NCBI RefSeq assembly: GCF_001625565.1
Contig: NZ_AUXS01000086.1
Coordinates: 35,823 to 99,822, forward strand
Reading direction: 5' to 3'
Origin: Pseudoalteromonas luteoviolacea NCIMB 1944
GTDB taxonomy: Bacteria > Pseudomonadota > Gammaproteobacteria > Enterobacterales > Alteromonadaceae
DNA: 64,000 nucleotides
The notes beneath the pieces are model-generated. The model saw only the letters and a program-made list of their open reading frames with translations. It ran no database searches and was not told where the DNA came from. The position numbers and the translations under genes are program-made. Below, one piece after another: positions 44,135-52,718 of the stretch; positions within the stretch are counted from its first letter, which is position 1; every line of letters starts with the position of its first letter.

Positions 44135-45148
44135 ATGAGTTATCGTTTGTCACATATACTGCGCATACCGCCTAATGAGGTAAGTAAAGAGATCAGCGCA
44201 CACTCTGGCGGGCGAAATTTAATTGTTCGTGATAATGAGTGTCCGATCTATGCGTATATTATGTCGCTTAACTCTGACAAGTCCCAAGAGACCGCAAGGC
44301 GTGTGCTTATGGCTATTGCTCAGCATCTCGGGTGCGATGATATCTACCAAATAAAATGGTCAAAAATAGATAAAAACACAATAAATAACTTATTGACTAT
44401 TCTAGATAAAGTGGGTCTTTCCCCAGATACAAAATCACTTTACTTGTCGGTCATTAAAAGTGTTTTGAAAGAGGCTTTTCTACTTGGCCAAATCACCACA
44501 TTGCACTATGAACGGGTTAAAAGTGTGAAAAGGTCTATGGGATCAAGGATTAAAAAACATCAGTTGATCAGCGAACAAAGCTTTCGGCAATTGCTGCGCC
44601 AGGTTGATGAGGTAAAGCAGCCTACTGCGACTTGTTTACGGGACAAAGCCATTTTTCATTTGTTGATAGGATGTGGTTTGCGGCGTTTTGAGTTATCAGG
44701 ATTACAATTGGCGCAAATCAATCATGATACGCAGCATCTCACTGTACTGGGTAAAGGCAACAAAGAGCGTGAAATAAAGCTACATAATATTACCTATCTT
44801 GCGCTGCAAGATTGGCTAAATATTCATCCATATAGCGATGGCCCCTTATTTATCAGGTTGACTAAAAGTGGTCAGCCTTACTATAAAATGTCCGATACGC
44901 CGGGGCTATCAGGTCATGCAATTTATAACTTGTGCAAGAAGTATGGGTTGATCTCGGCAGCACAGCGTATCCCACCTCATTCATTGAGAAGGTCTTATGC
45001 TACCTGGCTGTATAATAATGGCGCTGATCTAAAAGTAATCTCTGTTTTACTGGGCCATTCATCGCTAAAAACCACAGAAATTTATATTAAGCATACTCAG
45101 GATGATATCGATCAGGCCGTAGTGGCCAATTTATTCAGCTCGTTTTGA
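44135..45148 (+). CDS. Tyrosine recombinase (XerC/D-like)
   Basis: A 337-residue site-specific recombinase. The N-terminal SAM-like core-binding domain spans about 30-130. In the catalytic domain Arg183 lies in CGLRRFELSG, the HxxR box in PHSLRRSYATWL, and the nucleophile Tyr in LGHSSLKTTEIYIKHT. It should cut and rejoin DNA at a short palindromic site. Beside a plasmid origin and partition genes, resolution of plasmid dimers is the likely role; an integrase for a mobile segment is the alternative. The adjacent 36-bp inverted repeat is a candidate substrate. Confidence 0.9.
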   Translation: MSYRLSHILRIPPNEVSKEISAHSGGRNLIVRDNECPIYAYIMSLNSDKSQETARRVLMAIAQHLGCDDIYQIKWSKIDKNTINNLLTILDKVGLSPDTKSLYLSVIKSVLKEAFLLGQITTLHYERVKSVKRSMGSRIKKHQLISEQSFRQLLRQVDEVKQPTATCLRDKAIFHLLIGCGLRRFELSGLQLAQINHDTQHLTVLGKGNKEREIKLHNITYLALQDWLNIHPYSDGPLFIRLTKSGQPYYKMSDTPGLSGHAIYNLCKKYGLISAAQRIPPHSLRRSYATWLYNNGADLKVISVLLGHSSLKTTEIYIKHTQDDIDQAVVANLFSSF

Positions 45149-45210
45149 TGTTTAACTGAGTCATTTAAAATTTAGCAGAGTTGCTGCGTGATACCGTTGA
45201 ATAAACAAAG

Positions 45211-45226
45211 GGTATGATGTAGTACA
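45211..45226 (+). promoter_or_regulatory. Ter-like site upstream of the Tus homologue
   Basis: GGTATGATGTAGTACA matches 10 of 16 positions of E. coli TerB (AGTATGTTGTAACTAA), including GTATGnTGTA. It lies 15 bases before the Tus-like gene, just as TerB overlaps the E. coli tus promoter. A weak match on its own; position is what makes it credible. Confidence 0.4.
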
Positions 45227-45241
45227 AAAAGAATTAGAAGC

Positions 45242-46132
45242 ATGCAAAAAGTAACCGTCATACGAAAAATACGCTCCGATCTGCATTACCTGCAAGCGCA
45301 TATTGGAGAGCTATTAACACTCCTAAAAGATGCACAGCTACAACCTTGCTCTGCTGTATACGAATTGCCAAGATTAACGGAAGAAAACATTGCCGAGCAT
45401 ATGCCGACAATTTTTCCCAATGCGCTGTTTAATGAACAGGCCCGTCAACGTTTTCTCCATCATGCATTGGACTTTACGCTCAAAGGCGACCATCCCGGAG
45501 TTATGGCTCGTCGCTTACCTGGTTGTTTATGCTTAAGTACGCCTCATGAGCAGGAATTGAGAGAGCGGGTGGCACATGTCAATCAATTAAAGAGTGAGTT
45601 TGACGCTTTCATTCAGCATTATGCTGGTAAAAACCCCGATCAAAGATTTGAACTTGTATCACAAGCGGTGCCATTATTGATCCGCAAAGCTGTTTCCAGA
45701 AACTTATTGCTCGCACCACAAGACGCCTTTAGTTTATCTTACAGCTGGTCTCATTCAACCAGCCGAAGTGCTGTGCAGCCTAGGCAATATTGGCATGAAA
45801 AACTGGATAGAACCTTGCAATCCAAACTGTCCGATGTGAATGCAAGTAATTGGGAAAAGTTGATAGAGCAAGAAAAGAAAGCATTGGAAAACGCCAATGA
45901 TAGTGAATATTTTCGAACCGTTAGACCACTTCGTATCACTCCTATCGTCAATCTCAAATACAACCGCGCTCAAAATGGGAAATTCAATAAAACCACTATG
46001 ATTGCCCACTCACCTGTGATTGTGTTAAATGACCGGCCTAAATTATCACCACTCAAACCCTATACAGGCAAGCGCATCAAAGATGCCAAAGTCGCCCCGG
46101 TCATCGCTCGCTTGCATTTGTATCGAGCCTAG
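45242..46132 (+). CDS. tus: Replication terminus-binding protein, Tus homologue
   Basis: A 296-residue protein that aligns by eye with E. coli Tus (309 residues) along its length: RRLPGCLCLS against RLPGVLCYQ, HVNQLKSEFDAFI against HINKLKTTFEHIV, RFELVSQAVPLLIRKAVSR against RFEWVHRHLPGLITLNAYR, RPLRITPIVNLKY against RPVKVQPIARVWY, and the C-terminal ARLHLYRA against PRLHLYVAD. Tus binds Ter sites as a monomer and stops forks from one side. On this plasmid it probably acts near the origin-recombinase region. Identity with Tus is low overall, so its Ter sequence may differ. Plasmid Tus proteins are uncommon. The ATG at 45242 follows AGAAG. Confidence 0.82.
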   Translation: MQKVTVIRKIRSDLHYLQAHIGELLTLLKDAQLQPCSAVYELPRLTEENIAEHMPTIFPNALFNEQARQRFLHHALDFTLKGDHPGVMARRLPGCLCLSTPHEQELRERVAHVNQLKSEFDAFIQHYAGKNPDQRFELVSQAVPLLIRKAVSRNLLLAPQDAFSLSYSWSHSTSRSAVQPRQYWHEKLDRTLQSKLSDVNASNWEKLIEQEKKALENANDSEYFRTVRPLRITPIVNLKYNRAQNGKFNKTTMIAHSPVIVLNDRPKLSPLKPYTGKRIKDAKVAPVIARLHLYRA

Positions 46133-46345
46133 AGCAGTGCGTAAAATCTCTCATGATTTTAACAACTTGAATGTAGCATTCGCTAAGGGATTACGCTATG
46201 CTGGAGTCTATCACTCTCAGTCCCGCGAGGCATGGTGTCAGGCTTCAAACAGGCCGATTTCACAACATCTAACATGCGCCATGTATTTTGCAATGAGAGA
46301 TAGTTCTGACAAGAACCAGACAATAAGTTTTGGAAGGATGAAACC

Positions 46346-46693
46346 ATGACATTAGTTCAAGGACGCTATCATATAGCCACAACAGAAGACCAGCTCAAAG
46401 AAGGGAAGAGCATGGCACTTAAAATCAACGGGTACAATGTCCTATTGTGCAAATTCGATGGCCAATATTACGCGTTCAAAAATAGCTGCCCCCATCAAAG
46501 CCGGCCAATGACAAATGCCAAAGTCAAAGCTGGAAAACTGATCTGCCCGTTACATGGGGCGAAATTTAATTTATCCGATGGCGCGTCTTTGGGATCGCTC
46601 ACCAAACGTCCACTCACAAGTTATGATATTCTGGTTGAAAACAACACGGTGCAGATCAAGCTCCCCTGTGAAATAGAAACCGTATCCTGCTAA
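46346..46693 (+). CDS. tmlT: Rieske-type ferredoxin (MupT-like)
   Basis: A 115-residue Rieske [2Fe-2S] ferredoxin. Ligands: Cys48 and His50 in SCPHQS, Cys67 and His70 in ICPLHGAKF, the CxH-16-CxxH spacing of bacterial dioxygenase ferredoxins. It should pass electrons to a Rieske oxygenase, and TmlW (60383-61795) is the obvious partner although 14 kb away. The mupirocin cluster has a matching mupT/mupW pair. GGAAGGA precedes the ATG by 7 bases. It opens the short plus-strand pair with tmlN, right after the backbone. Confidence 0.9.
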   Translation: MTLVQGRYHIATTEDQLKEGKSMALKINGYNVLLCKFDGQYYAFKNSCPHQSRPMTNAKVKAGKLICPLHGAKFNLSDGASLGSLTKRPLTSYDILVENNTVQIKLPCEIETVSC

Positions 46694-46703
46694 TGAGTGC
46701 GGT

Positions 46704-47468
46704 ATGACTCAGCACCTTTCAATACCGCTTTGGATTACAAAGGATGAGCAGATCACCTGCCCTGCGTTATTAGACCAATATCAATTACTGCTCAGTGATG
46801 AAGAGCGAGCACAATACCAGCGATTCAGATACGATGAGCATCGGCATCAATTTTTGGTGACTCGCGCACTCGTCAAAAGCACCTTGTCCCGATACTGCCC
46901 AGAGATTGCGCCACATCAATGGCTATTCAAAAAGAACCGTTTTGGTAAACCAGCCATTGTGAATCGCCTCAATACACCTCTTTACTTTAACCTGTCCCAC
47001 ACCAAAGGGGCTGTGGTACTCGTTGTTCATGGCGAAGGAGAAGTCGGGGTAGACATTGAGTGGATACACCGACGAGAGAAAATCATCGACATAGCTGCGC
47101 GGTACTTTACACAGCATGAAAAGAATACCTTAACCGCTATGGACCCTATAACACAGCACCACCACTTTTATCAGCTCTGGACATTAAAAGAGGCATATAT
47201 CAAAGCGTGCGGGCAGGGTATGTCGCTCCCCCTCAATCAGTTTTATTTTCAATTTTTAAAACAGCGTATTCATGTATGTCATACCGAGCCTAGCGCCCCG
47301 GTAAGCGAAAATTACCAATTTTTGCAGTTTCAACTAGGTACAGAGTATCAAGGCGCATTGGCCATCCAGTGCACAACGCGTGATTTTTCTTCTCCCACTT
47401 TACAGTTTAGACATGTGGTGCCTCTGCGCGCAGAACAAAGGGATACACACAGAGAATTCAGCCGTTAA
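46704..47468 (+). CDS. tmlN: Phosphopantetheinyl transferase, Sfp type (MupN-like)
   Basis: A 254-residue 4'-phosphopantetheinyl transferase. Motifs: FGKPAI, YFNLSHTKG, GVDIEWI (Mg-binding Asp and Glu) and LWTLKEAYIKACG. It converts apo carrier domains to the holo form and should serve all PKS ACPs and the HolA carrier domain. It follows tmlT by 10 bases and ends at a strong terminator shared with holH. MupN is the homologue in mupirocin. One enzyme serving both halves of the hybrid pathway is plausible, since Sfp types are broad. Confidence 0.93.
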   Translation: MTQHLSIPLWITKDEQITCPALLDQYQLLLSDEERAQYQRFRYDEHRHQFLVTRALVKSTLSRYCPEIAPHQWLFKKNRFGKPAIVNRLNTPLYFNLSHTKGAVVLVVHGEGEVGVDIEWIHRREKIIDIAARYFTQHEKNTLTAMDPITQHHHFYQLWTLKEAYIKACGQGMSLPLNQFYFQFLKQRIHVCHTEPSAPVSENYQFLQFQLGTEYQGALAIQCTTRDFSSPTLQFRHVVPLRAEQRDTHREFSR

Positions 47469-47470
47469 TT

Positions 47471-47504
47471 GAGGTCATAACTCGTCGTTATGACCTCATT
47501 TTTT
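47471..47504. terminator. Strong bidirectional intrinsic terminator between tmlN and holH
   Basis: Arms GAGGTCATAAC and GTTATGACCTC (11 of 11) around a 5-base loop, followed by seven T residues on the plus strand. It serves tmlN and, read on the other strand, the end of the hol operon. Confidence 0.9.
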
Positions 47505-50500
47505 TAATCCCCCCAGCGAAACCAATCAAAACCATCCGGCAGGCCATCAGTATTTCTGTCAATACCGATCCGATAACCTGAACCCGGAGGAACTGCGGTG
47601 AAAGTCACAGGCCCATGACACATTCTAAATACTAGGCCAAGTGTCAGCAGTGGGAACCCTCTGTCAGAGGTAAATAAACCGTATTGGTTATACAAAAAGC
47701 CTCGCGGCTTGCCGTGAACCAAGCACTTTGCGACCACATCGGCTTCGACAGTTTCGCCACCGAGTGTTTTGGAAACAAACTTTTCTCTCGCACGTTTGAG
47801 CAGCAGTTTAACCCGCTCAAACCCGGGTTCCGTATAACGCTTTAATGTGATCTGTTGCCCCACAATCGGTGCTAAGTCCCCTGGAAAAGCGAACATATAT
47901 TGTTCGGTGTCCAACCGCTGTTGTGCCGTTTGAAATCCAGTGCCTTTGCCCGTATCAAAGAAACGACTGGAGCCAAAAAAGTTGCCGATAGTATCAATGC
48001 CGCCGTCTTTCAAAAAGCCAAAGCCTTTGATCTGATCGCCTTTGAAGTCAAATACACTGGGATCAGGCACTGTATGCATGTTCACATCTTCATTGGGCAC
48101 AATGCCAAACGCACCGACCCGGTTGGCCAAATTGCGTAAATGGGGGATCTTCAATATTTGCGGATCTTCCATATTCTGTCTGCCATTGGTACCAAAAAAA
48201 CCTTTTTCGGGTTCCAATGCGTGGCACCCTTCACAACTAAAGCCACCGACAAAGTCCAATCCGGTCGTTTGTTTCAACAGAATATTATCTAACTCAGACA
48301 AAAATACCGCGCGTCGTGTGACCGTTATCTCAGTTCCGTCTGGCATGGTGACATTTTCTTTGAGACCAAAAAAGAAGTCTCTGCCATTTTGTTGAGTTGG
48401 CGTTAGACTATTGTCCAGATTTCTAACCGGGTTTGGTGGCATAAACAGTGCTTTTGTAAATGCCCAAAACTCCAGCATTTGCGATTTTGACAGCGGCTCA
48501 GCCATGCCGTTGACAGACGCATAACTTGGCGCAAAATTAATAAATGAAAGGGCTTCATCGAACGCATCATCCAAACTGGGGTTATCAGGATCTGCGGTGA
48601 ATACGCCATTGAGTTTATCGCCTCGCCAATGCATGGCGCCATGTGTGCTGATCCCTCTTAGCGTCTGCGTCAACAGAGGGCCTTTAAGTGGGTGAAATTG
48701 ATTGACCTCGGCATCCCCATTGAGCGCAGCTAGACGTTCAGCCCCAACGGGGTCAAATGAGGACGCAAACTCAAAAAATTCACGCAAATTGATCGGCAAT
48801 GAGCTGTTTTTAACGCGCTCATTTGGATCCCCTAAATCCCATGCTATAAAGTCGTGATCACCAAAAATATGACAACTGGCGCACGATGCCTCTCCATTAC
48901 TTGAGGTCAGTTTGGCATCATATAAATAGGGGCGCCCCTTTACGATAGACTCAGGCTCAGGATTAAAAAGCGTGACGTGATCAACTTCTTGCTTGGTTCT
49001 GGTATCCACCACTGAAATACCATTATCAAAGCGCGTATAGACATATAGAGTGTTATCGTTATCAGCCAGCACCAACCCGCCAGGACCTCCTGCCGAGAGC
49101 TGAATGTGTGACGCCTCGCTGGGAACAAAAGTATCATTTTCAAGGGCTGTGGTATTAAATGTGCCAATCGCCTGAGAGCCAAATGCAGCCACATATAACA
49201 TCTGTCCATCTTGGCTAACGACCATTTCCAAAGGAGTGGACAGACTACTTGCCTTAACCTCTGCGGGGGCGACAGGCTGATTATAGTCAATGTGCTTATT
49301 GAGGTGACGAGGGATGACATTATTGCCACCTTGATCATGTTCATCCGCTGATGTGATCACGGTAATTCTCGACTCTGCAATATGCCCTCGCAGCGATTTG
49401 CCATTATAGCCCTCGCCAGTATAGCGTTTCATATTTTGCGCCTCGGTATTGCTCACGTAAAGCACACCAGTGCGCGGGTTCACCGCCATATTGAATAGCG
49501 TCGTGCCCACAGATTGATGAAATGCGACTTCCTGCAAATCCAATGCATCTATGACAAAAACATCTTTGTCTGGCAGGTGCATACGTACGCCATTGCTCCA
49601 GTTTCTGCCCTGTGCATCGACAAACTGGCCAGTATTGAGGTCATTATCAGCCGGTCCTGCATTAGGGTCAAACTGTACTATCAAGCTGGTTTCTGGTGCT
49701 TTGAAGCCCTCAAAGTTCTCAGCTGGCGCTGGCAACCCTCCTGGTAAAATCCCTTTGCCATCTGCGTTGACAGGGCCATTTGGTGACGCTTGACCATCCA
49801 ACGTTTCACAGGGGCCTGCGTGTTCAAAGCCATTACAAATGGTAAAGTTATTCACCAGCGCGGTTCTATTATGTGAAAAGTGCGCGGCCATATAGACGCG
49901 CTTTCCATCATTGCTGAGCGCCAATGCACGGGGAGTGTCCGAGAAAAAGGACATTATTTTGAGTGGCTTTCCGCCCAGCTCGGAGCCCAATTGATGACTG
50001 TCAAACACCCAAACATCAGCACGCCCAACACCCGGTGTTGTCAATTGTGGATCACCGGCACCAGGTACATTGGCAATACTCGGGTGGGTTCGGTGTTGGC
50101 CTCGATGTGCCGTCGCAACAAATAGCCTCGGGCTGGCGGGGCCACTGCCATCAGGATCTGTGACGACAATATCACGCGGTTCATCACCGACCAGAAGTGT
50201 CTTACTAACAAACGCGCTTGCAGGGTTTCGCACGTTCACGACACTGACACTGTCCGAAAGGTGGTTAGCAACAAAGACTATGTCATTGCTTAAAACCGCC
50301 ACGGCAACAGGCTCCATCCCCACCATGACTGAGCCTAAAAGGCGGGGAGTGGTGTGTGTAATATCAAAAATTTCCAAACGATTATCTGGAATGTTGGTGA
50401 CAAACAAACGCTTGCCGTCAGGAGATATCGCTAAAGGTCGAACCGGACCGCTTTCAAATCCGATAAAGTCTGGTTTATTGGTGTGTGGGGTACTCATCGC

Positions 50501-50593
50501 TGTTGCTGGGAACAACAGGCTCATCATTAGTAAACAATACCATTGCCAATGCGCATATATGGTTTGTCGTCTATCTCTTCTCGCTTGGTACAT
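47504..50593 (-). CDS. holH: Exported beta-propeller protein with two c-type haem motifs (HolH)
   Basis: A 1,029-residue protein. I start it at ATG 50593 (MYQARRDRRQTIYAHW), since GAAGGTGTGAAGG precedes it; the frame is open to 50644. The N-terminus is a signal peptide: basic start, hydrophobic CLLMMSLLFPATA, cleavage after ATA or AMS. Residues about 40-540 hold YVTN-like propeller repeats (GKRLFVTNIPDNRLEIFDI, DIVFVANHLSDSVSVVNV). Haem-binding motifs are CASCH at 571-575 and CEGCH at 787-791, in a region like di-haem cytochrome c peroxidase/MauG-type proteins. It must act in the periplasm, unlike its cytosolic operon neighbours. It is last in the hol operon. A redox role (disulfide formation or protection) is possible but unproven. 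Confidence 0.82.
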   Translation of the reverse strand: MYQARRDRRQTIYAHWQWYCLLMMSLLFPATAMSTPHTNKPDFIGFESGPVRPLAISPDGKRLFVTNIPDNRLEIFDITHTTPRLLGSVMVGMEPVAVAVLSNDIVFVANHLSDSVSVVNVRNPASAFVSKTLLVGDEPRDIVVTDPDGSGPASPRLFVATAHRGQHRTHPSIANVPGAGDPQLTTPGVGRADVWVFDSHQLGSELGGKPLKIMSFFSDTPRALALSNDGKRVYMAAHFSHNRTALVNNFTICNGFEHAGPCETLDGQASPNGPVNADGKGILPGGLPAPAENFEGFKAPETSLIVQFDPNAGPADNDLNTGQFVDAQGRNWSNGVRMHLPDKDVFVIDALDLQEVAFHQSVGTTLFNMAVNPRTGVLYVSNTEAQNMKRYTGEGYNGKSLRGHIAESRITVITSADEHDQGGNNVIPRHLNKHIDYNQPVAPAEVKASSLSTPLEMVVSQDGQMLYVAAFGSQAIGTFNTTALENDTFVPSEASHIQLSAGGPGGLVLADNDNTLYVYTRFDNGISVVDTRTKQEVDHVTLFNPEPESIVKGRPYLYDAKLTSSNGEASCASCHIFGDHDFIAWDLGDPNERVKNSSLPINLREFFEFASSFDPVGAERLAALNGDAEVNQFHPLKGPLLTQTLRGISTHGAMHWRGDKLNGVFTADPDNPSLDDAFDEALSFINFAPSYASVNGMAEPLSKSQMLEFWAFTKALFMPPNPVRNLDNSLTPTQQNGRDFFFGLKENVTMPDGTEITVTRRAVFLSELDNILLKQTTGLDFVGGFSCEGCHALEPEKGFFGTNGRQNMEDPQILKIPHLRNLANRVGAFGIVPNEDVNMHTVPDPSVFDFKGDQIKGFGFLKDGGIDTIGNFFGSSRFFDTGKGTGFQTAQQRLDTEQYMFAFPGDLAPIVGQQITLKRYTEPGFERVKLLLKRAREKFVSKTLGGETVEADVVAKCLVHGKPRGFLYNQYGLFTSDRGFPLLTLGLVFRMCHGPVTFTAVPPGSGYRIGIDRNTDGLPDGFDWFRWGD

Positions 50594-50693
50594 ACCTTCA
50601 CACCTTCTAATTATTGTTGTTGTGAAAGCCAACTGGAGAAACACGCAACACCCAGTTGACCTGTTTTCGTTTTAATACCTTGGCGCGGCTTTG

Positions 50694-51257
50694 TTAACGT
50701 CCAATGCTATCGCGTAAAATGGCGACCACATCCTCTGGGTTTGGAAAAGATGGGTGTCCCACCATACGTGCTAACGAAACATCAAAGTTTTCGTGCCAAA
50801 CGGGCTCGACCACCTGATAACCATCTTCTCGTAATTGCTGCACATTTCTGCGTACAGCGGGTTTCTCCCACATGCTGGCCCCCATCACTGGAAAAAACAA
50901 CACGGGATAAGTCGCAGCCATAATAATGGTAGCAAGTCGATTAGGTGCACTGCCTGTTGCCACTGCAGCTAAGGTGTTGGCAGTCGCAGGCATCACAGCC
51001 ACAATGTCATGATCAGCAATGATCCTAGAAGGCTTATCCGTTGGCCAATCTTCTGGCTTTTCACCACTGATCACCCGATCTGCGAATAGGGCAATGGTGG
51101 TTGCCGGAATAAAAACCTCGGCTGATTTAGTCATCAATACCGTTAAAGTACAATCTATGTTGGCTTTAATCGTTTGCAAATACTTAGGAAGTAAAACGAT
51201 ATCCACGGATCCAGAGACGCCTATCAGGATACGCGCTTTCTTGTTATGTTCGTCCAT
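50694..51257 (-). CDS. holG: Flavin-dependent cysteine decarboxylase (PPC-DC/EpiD family)
   Basis: A 187-residue HFCD-family flavoprotein. Motifs: RILIGVSGSVD at the N-terminus (FMN phosphate site), VMPATANT (PASANT motif) and PVMGASMW (PxMNxxMW motif with Gly replacing Asn). In dithiolopyrrolone pathways this enzyme oxidatively decarboxylates a C-terminal cysteine to an enethiol (HlmF in the holomycin cluster). It lies between the globin gene and holH, 39 bases from the former. The Asn-to-Gly change at the substrate clamp is worth noting but occurs in a loop. Confidence 0.88.
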   Translation of the reverse strand: MDEHNKKARILIGVSGSVDIVLLPKYLQTIKANIDCTLTVLMTKSAEVFIPATTIALFADRVISGEKPEDWPTDKPSRIIADHDIVAVMPATANTLAAVATGSAPNRLATIIMAATYPVLFFPVMGASMWEKPAVRRNVQQLREDGYQVVEPVWHENFDVSLARMVGHPSFPNPEDVVAILRDSIGR

Positions 51258-51295
51258 CTTTGTCTACCAATGATTAGTGTAATTTAGGTTAAAAC

Positions 51296-51757
51296 TTACT
51301 CAGTTCCCGGAGGTGCTTCCCCCCATCCCCAACGCGGCACAGTTTCTCGTTTTGAGGGAGGAGCATCCGGTTGCGAGTTAGCCAGTGCTCGTCGAGATCC
51401 CCATTCGATATATGCGACAAAGGCTGAACGGAACTCGGGATCGGCAGGCAATTCAATTTCGTCTGCGGTTTGCAACATCAGTGCAACCCAGCGCTCGCGC
51501 TGTTCCGGCTGGATCTTTCTTCCCCGATGCCTGCGGATCATGGTTTTAAAGCCACCGCGCTCTTCGGTATAAATCGAAGTGCCGCCGAGTACCTCTTCAA
51601 ACCACATCGCAACATGGGTGTGATGGTCATCTGCCATATGTTGAAAAAGCGGCTGCAATAAGTCATCTTGCTTCACTTTTTCATAAAATTTTTCTAGTAG
51701 GGTGGACACGGCTTCCCGTCCCCCCATCCATTCAAATAATGTGGGCTGTTGTGTCAT
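51296..51757 (-). CDS. holF: Truncated haemoglobin-like globin
   Basis: A 153-residue group II truncated globin. The N-terminal FYEKVKQDDLLQPLF and WFEEVLGGTSIYT match the family, with proximal His77 in RRHRGRKI. A Pro-rich tail of about 25 residues ends the protein. Holomycin clusters carry a globin too (HlmG). It may bring oxygen to, or take hydrogen peroxide from, the flavin oxidases, but its step is not known. Neighbours on both sides are hol biosynthetic genes. Confidence 0.86.
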   Translation of the reverse strand: MTQQPTLFEWMGGREAVSTLLEKFYEKVKQDDLLQPLFQHMADDHHTHVAMWFEEVLGGTSIYTEERGGFKTMIRRHRGRKIQPEQRERWVALMLQTADEIELPADPEFRSAFVAYIEWGSRRALANSQPDAPPSKRETVPRWGWGEAPPGTE

Positions 51758-51816
51758 TATTTATCTCTTTATTCGGGCGTGATTATGTCTAATCAATAGC
51801 GCATAAAGCGCTATGA

Positions 51817-52701
51817 TCAGCCGAGTTCCAATGAGGCAATAGCTTGAATTTTGTGCTTTTCACCTTGTGGCTCTGTGCCTCTGTACATGCGAAATGTATG
51901 GAATATTTCCTCATACCCTAACGCTTTTAAGGTGTTGATAAAGCCAAGGTCCAGCGTCGGTGCATCAATCGTTACCTGGGTGCCAAGTGGCACCTGCGCC
52001 ATCGCCATCGCAAACAACTTCTCGCTGACCGCTTGATTTTCCGCATACAGAGGACCGAGTCGATACCCGTCAGTTGAGCGGCGGATCCCGACCACACCTA
52101 AGACACCATCACCAGAGTCAATTAAAAAGCCGTGACGCCCCTCTCCGCTGAACCAATTTTGCAGTAACGCAGCACGTGAATAGCCAGTAATTTGCGCATC
52201 AAACTCAATAACCGCCTCGATATTGTCCGCGCTAATATTTTGCACACCTTGTGGTGCATCAACTTGCTGATTGTGCACTCCAACCAGCCTCGAAGTTTCA
52301 TAATGAGTGACAAACCCGCCTTTTTTGTAATTCTCTTCCTGTTCAGGCATGCCATCGAGCCCAACTGAGCGCTTGTCACAGTGGTGAAATGCATCGTAAC
52401 TCAAACGCAATCCATATCCTTTACCGCGAGCACCAGGTGCAACCAAGTAAAACCCAGCGTAGGCATATTCATCGCTATAATTAACGACTGACACCGATGC
52501 AACTGGCTCACCATTCACATAGCCCAAATAAAAGCCTTGATCATCAATATTAAAAAAGCACTCGGTATCACCTAGACCCAAATCCCATTTTTCAGCCAGT
52601 GCCCACTCATTAACAATTTGCCACTCTTCCAAAGTCGCAGGCTTTGACGTCCACGACTGGTGGTCCTGCGTTAATTTATAACTATCTAATTTTTCGCTCA
52701 T
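51817..52701 (-). CDS. holE: GNAT N-acyltransferase joining holothin to the polyketide acid (HolE)
   Basis: A 294-residue protein with an N-terminal GNAT fold (YAYAGFYLVAPGARGKGYGLR; RGKGYG is the acyl-CoA pyrophosphate loop) and a second GNAT-like half. In thiomarinol biosynthesis HolE is reported to acylate the holothin amine with marinolyl-CoA made by the ligase TmlU, giving the hybrid drug. In other dithiolopyrrolone pathways the related enzyme adds acetyl. Start: ATG at 52701 with GGAGAG ahead of it; the frame also allows a TTG four codons earlier. TmlU itself is not in this window. Its place between holD and holF supports the role. Confidence 0.9.
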   Translation of the reverse strand: MSEKLDSYKLTQDHQSWTSKPATLEEWQIVNEWALAEKWDLGLGDTECFFNIDDQGFYLGYVNGEPVASVSVVNYSDEYAYAGFYLVAPGARGKGYGLRLSYDAFHHCDKRSVGLDGMPEQEENYKKGGFVTHYETSRLVGVHNQQVDAPQGVQNISADNIEAVIEFDAQITGYSRAALLQNWFSGEGRHGFLIDSGDGVLGVVGIRRSTDGYRLGPLYAENQAVSEKLFAMAMAQVPLGTQVTIDAPTLDLGFINTLKALGYEEIFHTFRMYRGTEPQGEKHKIQAIASLELG

Positions 52702-52718
52702 TATTCTCTCCAAATTTG

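Noticed and set aside
46029..46349. 106-residue plus-strand frame overlapping tus and touching tmlT
   Set aside because: It overlaps the 3' end of tus by about 100 bases and has no family resemblance, although its stop overlaps the tmlT ATG.
50070..50675. 201-residue plus-strand frame
   Set aside because: Antisense shadow of holH with its signal peptide and propeller motifs on the other strand.
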